DNA of 52,380 nt from a bacterium (GCA_030430245.1 JAUIFY010000007.1:1-52380); one strand, 5' to 3'. Positions 32,720 to 40,887 are shown, numbered from the stretch's first letter. A program made the numbers and translations. The notes: a model not told the origin generated them from the letters alone.

Positions 32720-33676
32720 CTATTCGTTTGGCGCCGTGTCGCCGCGGAGGAACGTCGCGATCATGTCGGCGAGGAGCGGCGCATGCGTGACCGGCAGCAT
32801 GTGGCTGCCGTCTTCGACGAAGATCGCCTCGGCGTCGGGAATGGCCGACACGAGGTACTGCGCGATGGCGACGGGTGCGAGGCGGTCGTCGTCGCCGTGT
32901 ACGAGGAGGGTGGGCACGTCGATGCGGCGCGCGTCGAAGCCATCGCCGTCGATCGGGTGGAACATCTCGCGCTTGTAGGTCTGGACGGTCGCCGGGCGCG
33001 CGAAGTTGCTCGTGACGGTGGGGATCCACCAATCCGGCTGCGGTCCTCCCGAGAACGCCGCGTCCGAAGCCGCCGCGATCAGTCCATTCGTGATCGGGGG
33101 TACGCGGCTCCGCCACGCGAGGACCGGGTCGGAATACAGGAAGCGAATGAATCCGGGCGGTCCCTCGGGGGGCTCGGCGTCGTCGGCATCGGGGCCGCCG
33201 GTGCCGACGAGGACCATGCGCGCGATGTCGTTCGAGCCGTCACTCGCGGCGGTGAGCGCCATCGCTCCCCCGTACGACCATCCGACGACGGTCACGTCCT
33301 CGAGATCGAGGGCATCGATGAGCTGCTCCAGATCCGTCACGTTGGCGGGAAGGGAGTGCGGCGCGTCCTCGGCGCGCGGATCCGAGTGGCCGTAGCCCGC
33401 GCGGTCGTAGGCGATCGCGCGGAACCCCCGCGCGGCGAGCTCGGTCGCGAGCAGGCGCCAGTCGTACGCCGTTCCCGGCAGACCGTGGACGAGAACCACC
33501 GCAGGGCCGTCGCCTTCCTCGACGACGTTCAGGCCGGTTCCACTCGGCAACACGACCCGGGTGCCGGGTGGGGGAAGGGGCGGCGAAGCGGGCGGGGGGA
33601 ACAGGGTGTACCACAGCGGCGGCAGCGCGATCGCGGCGAAGAGCAGCAGAACGAGGATGGCAACGAGGCGTCGCAT
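32720..33676 (-). CDS. Alpha/beta hydrolase with N-terminal membrane anchor
   Basis: A 318-residue protein. Residues 1-25 are a hydrophobic anchor or signal (RRLVAILVLLLFAAIALP), then a Pro-rich linker. The hydrolase core shows oxyanion motif VLVHGLPG, nucleophile elbow GWSYGG (Ser134), the acid in LVHGDDDRLAP and the histidine in EDGSHMLPVTH. Family members include haloalkane dehalogenases, esterases and epoxide hydrolases; the nucleophile here is Ser, so it is not a dehalogenase. It probably faces the periplasm. The IMPase gene lies upstream and the MAPEG gene downstream on the same strand. Confidence 0.93.
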   Translation of the reverse strand: MRRLVAILVLLLFAAIALPPLWYTLFPPPASPPLPPPGTRVVLPSGTGLNVVEEGDGPAVVLVHGLPGTAYDWRLLATELAARGFRAIAYDRAGYGHSDPRAEDAPHSLPANVTDLEQLIDALDLEDVTVVGWSYGGAMALTAASDGSNDIARMVLVGTGGPDADDAEPPEGPPGFIRFLYSDPVLAWRSRVPPITNGLIAAASDAAFSGGPQPDWWIPTVTSNFARPATVQTYKREMFHPIDGDGFDARRIDVPTLLVHGDDDRLAPVAIAQYLVSAIPDAEAIFVEDGSHMLPVTHAPLLADMIATFLRGDTAPNE

Positions 33677-33737
33677 GACTCGACTCGCGACCCTGGCACG
33701 ACCCGGGCCGCGGGCCAAGGACCGGGCCCGGGTGGCC

Positions 33738-34571
33738 TCAGGCCGAGAGGATCTCGACCAGGTCGGGGTGGATCGTCCGCGGCGCGGCCAGCACCTCCGT
33801 GGCATCGAGGAACAGATCGCGCCCGCCGCGGTTCGTCGCGCACCCGCCGGCCCGTCGAACGATCAGGATCCCGGCCGCGATGTCCCACGGGTGGAGGCCG
33901 CGCTCCCAGTAGGCGTCGAATCGTCCGGCGGCCACGTACGCGAGATCGAGGGCCGCGGCGCCCGCGCGCCGGAGGTCGCGGCAGCGAGGGAGGAGGCGTG
34001 CCCAATCCGCGAGATACTCGCGGGCGCGCTCCCGACGGTCGTAGGGGAAGCCGGACGCGACCAGGGCCTGCTCCACCGCGTCGCACGAGCTCGCTTCGAT
34101 CGGCTCGTCGTTCAGGGTCGCCGGGCCATCGGAGGTGGCGGCGAAGAGCTCGTCGCGCATGGGGTCGTAGACCACGCCGGCGAGCAGGCCGCCTCCGGGC
34201 CCGGGAGCGTCCAGCGCGTCCCCCGGCTGAAATCCGCCGACCGCGGCGATCGAAACGGCGAAGTGAGGGACGCCGTGCGCGAAGTTCACCGTTCCATCGA
34301 GCGGGTCGACGACCCAGCAGACGGGCGCCCGCGCGACGGTCGCGGTGGCGCCCGCTTCTTCGGTGAGACGCGCGTGGTCGGGGAATGCCGCGGCGAGACG
34401 ATCCGAGATGAGCGCGTCGACGTGTCGATCGGTGTCGGTCACGAGGTCGACGGAGTTCTGCTTCGTGTCGATCTGGCGGGGGCCGGGGACCCGGCGTCGG
34501 ATTTCGGCGCCTGCGTCGCGGGCGATCTCCGCCGCGACGCGGACGAGGCTCGCAGGTTCCGGAGCGCTCAT
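33738..34571 (-). CDS. Inositol monophosphatase family protein
   Basis: A 277-residue lithium-sensitive-type phosphatase. Metal-site motifs are all present: Glu71/Glu72 (RLTEEAG), Asp89-Pro-Leu-Asp92-Gly (VVDPLDGTVNFAHG), and the C-terminal GLHPWDIAAG motif supplying the third aspartate. Substrates in this family include inositol-1-phosphate, PAP(S) and histidinol phosphate; the sequence alone does not choose between them. It is divergent from the ilvBN leader region and is the first gene of a minus-strand run with the hydrolase and MAPEG genes. Confidence 0.95.
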   Translation of the reverse strand: MSAPEPASLVRVAAEIARDAGAEIRRRVPGPRQIDTKQNSVDLVTDTDRHVDALISDRLAAAFPDHARLTEEAGATATVARAPVCWVVDPLDGTVNFAHGVPHFAVSIAAVGGFQPGDALDAPGPGGGLLAGVVYDPMRDELFAATSDGPATLNDEPIEASSCDAVEQALVASGFPYDRRERAREYLADWARLLPRCRDLRRAGAAALDLAYVAAGRFDAYWERGLHPWDIAAGILIVRRAGGCATNRGGRDLFLDATEVLAAPRTIHPDLVEILSA

Positions 34572-34573
34572 GG

Positions 34574-34662
34574 CGGGTAGCTACCGGTCGCGGGGCGACA
34601 TTCCCAGCGTTTCCACGAGGGTGGATCGGGGATTGCCGCGACTCGGGGCCTCGGGTAGCTAC
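34574..34662. repeat. Two copies of a palindrome-containing element CGGGTAGCTAC
   Basis: CGGGTAGCTAC occurs at 34574-34584 and 34652-34662, 78 bp apart, in the intergenic region between the IMPase gene and the ilvBN leader. Each contains GTAGCTAC, a perfect 8-bp palindrome, and the spacing is close to seven helical turns. This fits paired operator sites, perhaps looped, for a regulator of either neighbour. The rest of 34585-34752 shows no clear promoter hexamers. Confidence 0.4.
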
Positions 34663-34752
34663 GGAGCCCGGAGCCCGAAGAAGATGATCACGAATCCCGA
34701 CCCGATGGGTCGGCGCCCGTGCGCCGCCTCCCTTCGAGTCCTCGACGCAGGC

Positions 34753-34818
34753 ATGCGCGAGGTCGTCGTCGTGGTTTGCCCGACGAGGCGGACCATGGCG
34801 ACCCGGTGGAGCTCGTGA
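34753..34818 (+). CDS. ilvBN leader peptide (five consecutive valine codons)
   Basis: A 21-residue peptide, MREVVVVVCPTRRTMATRWS(S), followed by TGA at 34816-34818. Codons 4-8 are all valine (GTC GTC GTC GTG GTT). This is the layout of amino-acid attenuator leaders such as that of E. coli ilvBN, which is also Val-rich. It ends 29 bases before a terminator hairpin and 112 bases before ilvB. Low charged tRNA-Val would stall the ribosome on the valine codons and allow anti-termination. An ATG at 34684 in the same frame could give a longer form. No strong Shine-Dalgarno is seen. Confidence 0.8.
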   Translation: MREVVVVVCPTRRTMATRWSS

Positions 34819-34883
34819 GCTGAGACGAAGACGACCGACGGTCCCCAAAAAGGCCCGCCTCTCCCTGGAGGCGGGCCTTTTTT
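34785..34883 (+). promoter_or_regulatory. Anti-terminator/terminator pair of the ilvBN attenuator
   Basis: GAGGCGG at 34785-34791, just after the valine codons, is complementary to CCGCCTC at 34855-34861, the left arm of the terminator. Pairing of these (2:3) would block the terminator (3:4). When the ribosome reads through the valine codons it covers the first segment and the terminator forms. This is the classic attenuation switch; I infer it from the sequence, as no fold program was run. Confidence 0.7.
34847..34883 (+). terminator. Intrinsic terminator upstream of ilvB (attenuator)
   Basis: AAAAAGGCCCGCCTC (34847-34861) pairs with GAGGCGGGCC plus the T-run (34868-34883) in a perfect 15-bp stem with loop TCCCTG, ending in six T residues. 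It lies 47 bases before ATG of ilvB and 29 bases after the leader-peptide stop, so it ends transcription before the structural genes unless an anti-terminator forms. Confidence 0.93.
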
Positions 34884-34930
34884 CGTTCCGGGAACCCAGT
34901 TCGGCCAGGTGCGAGGAAGGAGCAGAGAAC

Positions 34931-36727
34931 ATGTCCGCGAATGCCGCGGCTCGGGCGACCGAGCCGGAACGAAGTGGTGCTCAGATCGTTTGCGAGGTGC
35001 TGAAGGCGAACGGCGTCGACGTCGTCTTCGGCTACGGGGGTGGAGCGATTCTCCACTTCTACGACGCCCTCCACCGCGATCCCGATCTCCGCCACGTCAC
35101 CGTGCGACACGAGCAGGGGGCCGCACATGCCGCCGCCGGCTACGCGCGCGCGTCCGGGAACGTCGGAGTGTGCGTCGCGACGAGTGGGCCGGGTGTGACG
35201 AATCTCGTCACCGGAATCATGGATGCGCACCTCGACTCGGTGCCCATCGTCGCCCTGGGTGGACAGGTGGCGACACCGCTCATCGGCCGTGACGCCTTTC
35301 AGGAGACCGACATGCTGTCGATCACGGCCTCGATCACGAAGCACGCGTTCCAGCCGCGATGCGCAGCCGAAATCGCGCCCGCCGTGTCGGCGGCCTTCGA
35401 GATCGCGCGCACGGGGCGCCCCGGGCCCGTCTACGTCGACCTCCCGAAGGACGCGTTGATCGAGACGGTCTCGGGCGTCGATCCGAGACCGGGTGCGAGC
35501 CCCGAGGCGCGCGACGAGCCCGAGCAGGGCGCGATCGAGAGCGCGGCTCGTCTGCTGGAAGGGGCTCGGCGTCCGGTGCTTCTGCTCGGCGGCGGCGCGG
35601 TCACGGCGGAATGCCGGGCCGAGGTGATCGCACTGGCTGAGCGCCTGCGCCTTCCCGTCGTGTGCACCATCAACGCGAAAGGGCTCTTCCCCGAGAGCCA
35701 CCCGCAGGCGCTGGGAATGATCGGGATGTACGGGCGCAAGTCGGCCGTCTGGGCCTTGCACGACGCCGACGTCGTGCTCGCCCTCGGGTGTCGGTTCACG
35801 GATCGAATCACGGGCAAGGTCGACGCGTTCTCGGCGGGAAAGCGCTTCATTCACGTCGACCTCGACGCGTACGAGCTCGGGAAGAACGTGCCGGCCGAGG
35901 TCGCGGTTCGCGCGGATGCGCGACGGGCGGTGGAAGCGCTGCTCGCGGCCTGCCGCGATCGCGGGGGGGACGATCGACGGGCATGGCTCGCGCGGGCGGT
36001 CGCGGCGCGTGAGGTGTGCGTGCGCTGTGTCCCCCATGCGGCCGCGTCCGGGATGCACCCGAAGGAGGTGATGGATGCTCTCGGCGAGATTCTCCGGCCA
36101 CGGGACGTCGTGACGACCGGGGTCGGGCAGCACCAGATGTTCGCCTGTCATTTCCTCGAGTTCGACGAGCCTCGCCGTCTGATCACCTCGGCCGGTGCGG
36201 GTACGATGGGCTATGGACTGCCCGCGGCGATCGGTGCGGCGATGGCGTGCCCGGATGCGACGGCATACGTCGTCGACGGCGACGGTAGCTTTCAGATGAC
36301 CGGCCAGGAGCTGGCGACCGCGGCCCAGGAGCATCTCCGCGTGATCGTGCTCGTTCTCGACAACGGTCAGCTGGGCATGGTGCGCCAATGGCAAGATCGC
36401 GAGTACGAAGGGCGCTGGGAAGCGGTGCGCTTCGACGACCGCCCCGGTCATCCCGACTTCGTCACGTTCGCGAGCGCCTTCGGGGTCCCGGGCGCTCGGG
36501 CGGCTTCGCGCGAGGAGCTCGGACGAGCGCTGGCGCGCGCACGCGCGCACGACGGCCCGTATCTGATCCACGTCGCGATCGACCCGATCGCGGACAACTT
36601 CCCCATGATGCCCGCAGGCCGAACCTTCGCCGAGTACGGGGGCAATTGCGTTCCGGCACCCGGGCGGTTCTTCACGGACGACGAGGCCCGCGCGATCGGA
36701 ATCCGCGGAGAGGAGGTGCGATCGTGA
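34931..36727 (+). CDS. ilvB: Acetolactate synthase large (catalytic) subunit
   Basis: A 598-residue ThDP enzyme of valine/leucine/isoleucine synthesis, condensing pyruvate to acetolactate. N-terminal ThDP/PYR domain: FGYGGGAILHFYDAL with catalytic Glu61 in RHEQGAAHAAAGYARA, then TSGPGVTNLVTG. The C-terminal domain has the ThDP-binding GDGSFQMT to LDNGQLGMVRQWQ stretch, where a canonical NN is DN. The usual FGYPGG is FGYGGG, with Pro replaced by Gly. A Shine-Dalgarno AGGAAGGAG lies about 12 bases before ATG 34931. Val-rich leader attenuator and linked ilvN support the name. FAD site residues cannot be judged by eye. Confidence 0.95.
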   Translation: MSANAAARATEPERSGAQIVCEVLKANGVDVVFGYGGGAILHFYDALHRDPDLRHVTVRHEQGAAHAAAGYARASGNVGVCVATSGPGVTNLVTGIMDAHLDSVPIVALGGQVATPLIGRDAFQETDMLSITASITKHAFQPRCAAEIAPAVSAAFEIARTGRPGPVYVDLPKDALIETVSGVDPRPGASPEARDEPEQGAIESAARLLEGARRPVLLLGGGAVTAECRAEVIALAERLRLPVVCTINAKGLFPESHPQALGMIGMYGRKSAVWALHDADVVLALGCRFTDRITGKVDAFSAGKRFIHVDLDAYELGKNVPAEVAVRADARRAVEALLAACRDRGGDDRRAWLARAVAAREVCVRCVPHAAASGMHPKEVMDALGEILRPRDVVTTGVGQHQMFACHFLEFDEPRRLITSAGAGTMGYGLPAAIGAAMACPDATAYVVDGDGSFQMTGQELATAAQEHLRVIVLVLDNGQLGMVRQWQDREYEGRWEAVRFDDRPGHPDFVTFASAFGVPGARAASREELGRALARARAHDGPYLIHVAIDPIADNFPMMPAGRTFAEYGGNCVPAPGRFFTDDEARAIGIRGEEVRS

Positions 36728-37029
36728 CGACCGACTACCTCGTGTACGCACGCGCGCGCCACCGCCCCGGTGTGCTGGCGAGAATGACCGGGATGTTCTA
36801 TCGGCGAGCGCTCAACATCCGGTCGCTGTCCGTCGGCCAGGAGGGGGGCGACGGACTGGTCCCGATCCTGGTGCGCGTTGCCGGCGAGCCCGCCGAGATC
36901 GAGCGGTTGACGCTGTCGATTCAGAATCTGGTCGACGTCGTGCACGCGTCGTTCGAGCCCTTTCCTTTGACCGAGAGCCCCGACACTCGGTACGAGTGGC
37001 CGGAGTCGGTACCGAGGAGGATGTCATGA
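36724..37029 (+). CDS. ilvN: Acetolactate synthase small (regulatory) subunit, ACT domain
   Basis: A 101-residue ACT-domain protein starting at GTG 36724, which overlaps the ilvB stop (GTGA). ACT features: LVYARARHRPGVLARMTGMFYRRALNIRSLSV, then LTLSIQNLVDVVHA. Such subunits bind valine and inhibit and stabilise the catalytic subunit. It is short: ilvH-type subunits are about 160 residues with a second C-terminal domain, so this is the single-ACT IlvN form. The stop overlaps the next gene (ATGTCATGA), a tightly coupled operon. Confidence 0.93.
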   Translation: MTTDYLVYARARHRPGVLARMTGMFYRRALNIRSLSVGQEGGDGLVPILVRVAGEPAEIERLTLSIQNLVDVVHASFEPFPLTESPDTRYEWPESVPRRMS

Positions 37030-37265
37030 GAGGATCGATCGTGGGAAAGCTCGTCGTCGTCGCGATGGTGGGCGCACTCTCGTCGGGGCCGGCCTTCGCC
37101 GGCTCCCACGAGGGCGAGACGGCGGCGCCGGAATGGAGTGGCGGGCGCAAGGCCGCCTCCGCCCCCGCCGAGGCCAGCGGCGGGAAGAAGGTGTCCGACA
37201 GGAAAGCCGACGACGCCGCCTCGGAGAAGAAGACCCCGCCGCCGTCGAAGCGAGAGGGAAGCTGA
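37026..37265 (+). CDS. Small exported protein coupled to ilvN
   Basis: A 79-residue protein from ATG 37026 (four-base overlap with ilvN stop), with GAGGAGG five bases upstream. Residues 1-25 form a signal peptide (KLVVVAMVGALSSGPAFA). The mature part is small, hydrophilic and low-complexity, ending in a Lys/Asp/Pro-rich stretch (KKVSDRKADDAASEKK). No cysteines, domain or known family. It has no obvious part in branched-chain synthesis; its transcription would follow the valine attenuator. Confidence 0.7.
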   Translation: MRGSIVGKLVVVAMVGALSSGPAFAGSHEGETAAPEWSGGRKAASAPAEASGGKKVSDRKADDAASEKKTPPPSKREGS

Positions 37266-38668
37266 ACGGCCACCGGACGTCGTCGAACGTCGCGCGTCTC
37301 GCGGCGTGTGGCGGCGTCCTGCTCGCGACGCAGGTCGGTGTCGCGATCCTCAGCACGTCGTTCGTCTTCGGCGAGGGGCACACCGAGCGCCCGATCCCGA
37401 CCTTGCTCGCGCTCGAGGCGGTCGCGGTCGCGGCCTACCTGATCGCCATCGAGGTGGTGCGAGGCGGCGGACCCACGCGCGGGCGGCTCGCGACCGTGCT
37501 GGTGTTCGCGGCCGCATGCCGGGTCGTTCTCCTGCCGTCGGGGATGATCCAGGAGGTGGACGCGTACCGCTATCTCTGGGACGGGCAGGCGGTGCTCCAG
37601 GGCGTCAACCCCTACGTCTTGTCACCGGCCGAAGCCTACGAGTCGAACGCCCCGCCCGCCGTCGGTCTGCCGCCGACCGGCGCGGTCGTCTACGCCCGCA
37701 TCAACTACCCCGAGGTCCCGACGATCTACCCTCCCGCGGCACAGGGCGTATTCGCCCTCTCGCAGCTCCTCGCCCCGTGGAGTCTCGGGGCATGGAAGGC
37801 TCTCGTCCTGGTCGCCGACATCGTCGCGATCGCGTTCCTGGTGGCGGCGCTGCGGTGCCTCGGGCGGGACCCGTCGTGGGTCGTCGTCCATGCGTGGAGC
37901 CCGCTCGCGTTGAAGGAGCTGTCGAACAGCCTGCACCTCGATGCGTTCGTCGTCGCCGGACTGGCGATCTTCGTCTGGGCGGTCGTCGCCGGTCGTCTGC
38001 TCGTGGCGTTCGCGGCGCTCGCCTGGGCCACTCTGCTCAAGCTGTTCGCGTTGGCACTCGTGCCGCTTCTGGCCGTCTTTGCCTGGGCGCGTGCGCGGGG
38101 GGTGGCCTTGCGCGGGCTGTCGCTGTTCGTCGGAATCGCCTTCGCGGCGTACCTCCCGTGGCTGGGTGCCGGGTGGGCGCTCTTCGACGGACTCTCGGCG
38201 TTCGCGCGAGGGTGGCAGCGCAACGATAGTCTGTTCTCCATCGTCTCCGCCGTCGTCGGTGACGGCGCGGCCCGGCCGGTCTGCGGGCTGCTCATCGTGG
38301 GGCTGGTGGCGTGGGCGACGCTCGACGTGGCGAGGAGGCCCGTCGCGGCGCGAGTCGTTGGCGCGGCGCTCGTGGTCGTCGTCGGGATCTTCCTTCTCGT
38401 GCCGACGGCCAACCCCTGGTACTTCACGTGGACGCTGCCGTTTCTCGTGTTCTTCCCTTCGCGCGCGGTGTTGCTCCTCTCGGGACTCGTGCTGCTCTAC
38501 TACGCGGACTTCTACTTCCTCTATCGCGACGCCCCGGAAGGCTTCGATCTCGTGCGCGTGGTCGAGTACGTTCCGTTCTTCGTCGTCCTGCTGTGGGAGA
38601 TGCGACGGGGGTGCCGCGGGAGCGCGCCTCCTTCGGAGACTGGCGCGGTCGGCGTACGGTGTGCTTGA
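37262..38668 (+). CDS. Polytopic membrane glycosyltransferase (GT87/DUF2029-like)
   Basis: About 468 residues with roughly ten hydrophobic helices. The first extracytoplasmic loop holds EVDAYRYLWDGQAVLQGVNP, the signature of polyprenol-phosphate-mannose-dependent transferases (Asp/Glu and WDG region), and PEVPTIYPPAAQG the second conserved loop. Later loops include HAWSPLALKELSNSLHLDAF and PTANPWYFTWTLPFLVF. It probably adds a sugar from a lipid-linked donor on the outer face of the inner membrane. The start is uncertain: no ATG/GTG lies between 37133 (inside the small exported gene) and the first helix; CTG 37262 (overlapping the previous stop) with GAGAGGGAAG upstream is chosen. Confidence 0.82.
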   Translation: MNGHRTSSNVARLAACGGVLLATQVGVAILSTSFVFGEGHTERPIPTLLALEAVAVAAYLIAIEVVRGGGPTRGRLATVLVFAAACRVVLLPSGMIQEVDAYRYLWDGQAVLQGVNPYVLSPAEAYESNAPPAVGLPPTGAVVYARINYPEVPTIYPPAAQGVFALSQLLAPWSLGAWKALVLVADIVAIAFLVAALRCLGRDPSWVVVHAWSPLALKELSNSLHLDAFVVAGLAIFVWAVVAGRLLVAFAALAWATLLKLFALALVPLLAVFAWARARGVALRGLSLFVGIAFAAYLPWLGAGWALFDGLSAFARGWQRNDSLFSIVSAVVGDGAARPVCGLLIVGLVAWATLDVARRPVAARVVGAALVVVVGIFLLVPTANPWYFTWTLPFLVFFPSRAVLLLSGLVLLYYADFYFLYRDAPEGFDLVRVVEYVPFFVVLLWEMRRGCRGSAPPSETGAVGVRCA

Positions 38669-38677
38669 CTCCGCACC

Positions 38678-39487
38678 ATGCCGGTTCGATTGGAACGCCC
38701 CGCGGATCATCCCCACGTCGCCCTCGTCACGCTGGATCGCCCGGAGAAGGCGAACAGCCTCGACCTCGAGATGTTGCGACAGCTCGCCGGCGCATGGCGG
38801 GAGATCGCCGAGGACGACGGGATTCGCTGTGCGATCGTCACCGGCGCGGGCGACCGCGTCTTCTGCGCGGGTATGGACATGGCGTCGACGATTCCCGTCT
38901 CCCAGCGCTTCGCGCGGGGCGAGCGTGTGGCCGAGGACGAGTTCGAGGGGCTGCGTAGCGTGGCGACGGCGTTGCTCGCCGGCTTCGATCTCCGCACGCC
39001 GCTCGTCTGTGCGATCAACGGACACGCCCGGGCCGGCGGCTTCGACATGATGCTCGCCTCCGAGATTCGATTCGCGGTTCCCCATGCGACGTTCGCGCTC
39101 GAGGAGGTCGCGCTCGGCCTCTACCCGACGGGGAACGCGACGGTGCGGCTGCCGCAGCAGGTCGGTTGGGTGCATGCGCAGGAGATCATGCTGACCGCGC
39201 GACCCTTCACGGCCGACCACGCCGAGAGAATCGGGATCGTGAACCGCGTCGTCGCGCCCGCCGAGCTCCTCGCGACCGCGTTCGAGACGGCGGACGCGAT
39301 CGCGGGCAATGCGCCGATCGCGGTCCGGGAGACGCGTCGGGGGACACGCGAGATCCTCGGCCTGTCGCTCGACGACGCGTACGTGCGCCAGGAGGAAATC
39401 GGTCGGGAGCTGCGGAAGACCGAAGACGCGCGCGAGGCCCAGCGCGCGTTCGTCGAGAAGCGCCCTCCCGTCTGGGCGGGACGCTAG
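38678..39487 (+). CDS. Crotonase-family (enoyl-CoA hydratase/isomerase) protein
   Basis: A 269-residue crotonase. Recognisable blocks: VTLDRPEKANSLDLEMLRQL, the CoA-binding AGDRVFCAGMDMA, the oxyanion hole INGHARAGGFDMM, and LEEVALGLYPTGNATVRLP. The first catalytic Glu of enoyl-CoA hydratase (in GGGCEL-type motifs) is Asp here (GGFD), while the second (in LEEVALG) is Glu. This points to an isomerase-, dehalogenase- or other crotonase activity rather than classical hydration; the exact one is unknown. It follows the glycosyltransferase by 9 bp. Convergent with the SDR at 39544. Confidence 0.92.
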   Translation: MPVRLERPADHPHVALVTLDRPEKANSLDLEMLRQLAGAWREIAEDDGIRCAIVTGAGDRVFCAGMDMASTIPVSQRFARGERVAEDEFEGLRSVATALLAGFDLRTPLVCAINGHARAGGFDMMLASEIRFAVPHATFALEEVALGLYPTGNATVRLPQQVGWVHAQEIMLTARPFTADHAERIGIVNRVVAPAELLATAFETADAIAGNAPIAVRETRRGTREILGLSLDDAYVRQEEIGRELRKTEDAREAQRAFVEKRPPVWAGR

Positions 39488-39543
39488 AGACCCGGCCGAG
39501 AGGGTGCGCCCGTATTCGGCCGCCGTCCTTCTCGGCCGGAACC

Positions 39544-40317
39544 CTAGGCCGTCGTGAGGCCGCCGTCGACGACGAAGGTCTGGCCCGTCGCGAAGCTCGA
39601 GGCGTCGCTCGCGAGGTAGAGCGCGATCCCGACCATCTCGTCGGGTGTCCCCATGCGTTTGACCGGGGCCGCGTCCCGCATGTGCGCCTGGGCGACCGGG
39701 TCGTTGTTGCGGACCATGTCGGTGTCGATCGTCCCGGGCGCGATGGCGTTCACGCGGACACCGCGTGTCGCGAGCTCGTGCGCCATCGTTCGGGTCAGCG
39801 TGCGAAGGCCCGCCTTGCCGGCCGTGTAGAGACCGACGAACTGTGCGCTCGTGAAGACCCCGGCGCTGATCACGTTGATCACCGAGGCGTGCTCGCTCTC
39901 GAGGAGGTGGGGCAGCGCGTACTGGACGAGAAAGAGCGGTCCGCGAAGGTTCACGGAGATCGACTTCTCGAACGCCTCGGGCGTGATCTCGCCGATGGGC
40001 AACGCGAGTGCGTTGGCGGCGTTGTTCACCACGATGTCGACCGCGCCGAACCGCTCCACCGTGGCCTGCACGAGCCGCTCGAGTCCTTCGAGGTCTCCCA
40101 GGTGCGTCGGTACGGCGAGTGCCTCGCCGCCGGCCGATTCGATCTCCGCCGCGACGGCGTCGCATGCGTCCTTCTTGCGGCTGGCGATGACGACCTTGGC
40201 GCCCGCGGCCGCGAAGCCGCCCGCGATGGCCTTCCCGATTCCGCGGCTTCCGCCGGTCACGATGGCGACCCGGCCCGTGAGATCGAACATTCCCAGGAGC
40301 TGCTCTCGGTTCATCAT
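39544..40317 (-). CDS. Short-chain dehydrogenase/reductase (FabG/gluconate-dehydrogenase type)
   Basis: A 257-residue classical SDR. Cofactor motif TGGSRGIG, then VIASRKKDACDAV with the Arg-Lys after beta2 that suggests NADP, NNAAN strand, catalytic Ser in NVISAGVF, YTAGKAGL (YxxxK), and the PG motif IAPGTIDTDMV. C-terminus closes with YLASDASSFATGQTFVVDG, the standard ending. Two in-frame ATGs are adjacent at the start; the first (40317) is used. Convergent with the crotonase gene and divergent from the lipoprotein at 40435. The substrate is unknown. Confidence 0.95.
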   Translation of the reverse strand: MMNREQLLGMFDLTGRVAIVTGGSRGIGKAIAGGFAAAGAKVVIASRKKDACDAVAAEIESAGGEALAVPTHLGDLEGLERLVQATVERFGAVDIVVNNAANALALPIGEITPEAFEKSISVNLRGPLFLVQYALPHLLESEHASVINVISAGVFTSAQFVGLYTAGKAGLRTLTRTMAHELATRGVRVNAIAPGTIDTDMVRNNDPVAQAHMRDAAPVKRMGTPDEMVGIALYLASDASSFATGQTFVVDGGLTTA

Positions 40318-40434
40318 GCCCGGACGCTACCGGAGGTCTCCGACGGCTGCTATCGAGGGGCGTCGGCCTCTCCCGCGAACGCCGCTTTCCGACGGCGCTT
40401 CGATCGGGCAGGATGCTCGGAGGAGGAACTCCCG

Positions 40435-40842
40435 ATGAAGACGTCTTCTCTCTTCTCCCGCGGCCTCGCCGTCGCGGCGGTCCTCTCGGTCGCGTCCGCC
40501 TGCGGCACCGCGCAGCGCAAGGCCATGGAGACCGAGCGGCTGCTCGCCGCCGCCGGCTTCCAGATGCGCATGCAAGACACGCCGGAGGAGGCGACCGACA
40601 TGGCCGGACTCCCGCAGCGTGAGATCTTCCACCACCAGCGCGATGGTGAGATGTATTTCGTCTACGCCGACCAGGAGTACTGCAAGTGCATCTACGTCGG
40701 GACCCCGAAGGCCTATCAGCGTTACGAGAAGATGGCGATCGAGCAGAAGATCGCTCGCGCGCAGCTCAGCGCCGCTCGCGCTCAGCAGTCCGCCGCCCTC
40801 AGTTGGGGTGCCTGGGGACCCTGGTACCGCCCCTGGTATTGA
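40435..40842 (+). CDS. Small lipoprotein of unknown function
   Basis: A 135-residue protein with GGAGGAGGAACTCCCG before ATG 40435. The signal peptide ends in VASACGTA, a lipobox, so it is probably a lipoprotein. The mature part has a helical stretch (RKAMETERLLAAAGF), then a short domain containing YADQEYCKCIYVGTP with a CxC pair, and a C-terminus of coiled-coil type helix (RYEKMAIEQKIARAQLSAAR) ending in WGAWGPWYRPWY. The N-terminal part of the mature domain and CxCIYVG recall a family of small outer-membrane-related lipoproteins, but I cannot name it. Confidence 0.75.
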   Translation: MKTSSLFSRGLAVAAVLSVASACGTAQRKAMETERLLAAAGFQMRMQDTPEEATDMAGLPQREIFHHQRDGEMYFVYADQEYCKCIYVGTPKAYQRYEKMAIEQKIARAQLSAARAQQSAALSWGAWGPWYRPWY

Positions 40843-40887
40843 ACCGCACGTGCGCCTCGACGCCCGGATCGTCCGAGCGAGGGGCGT

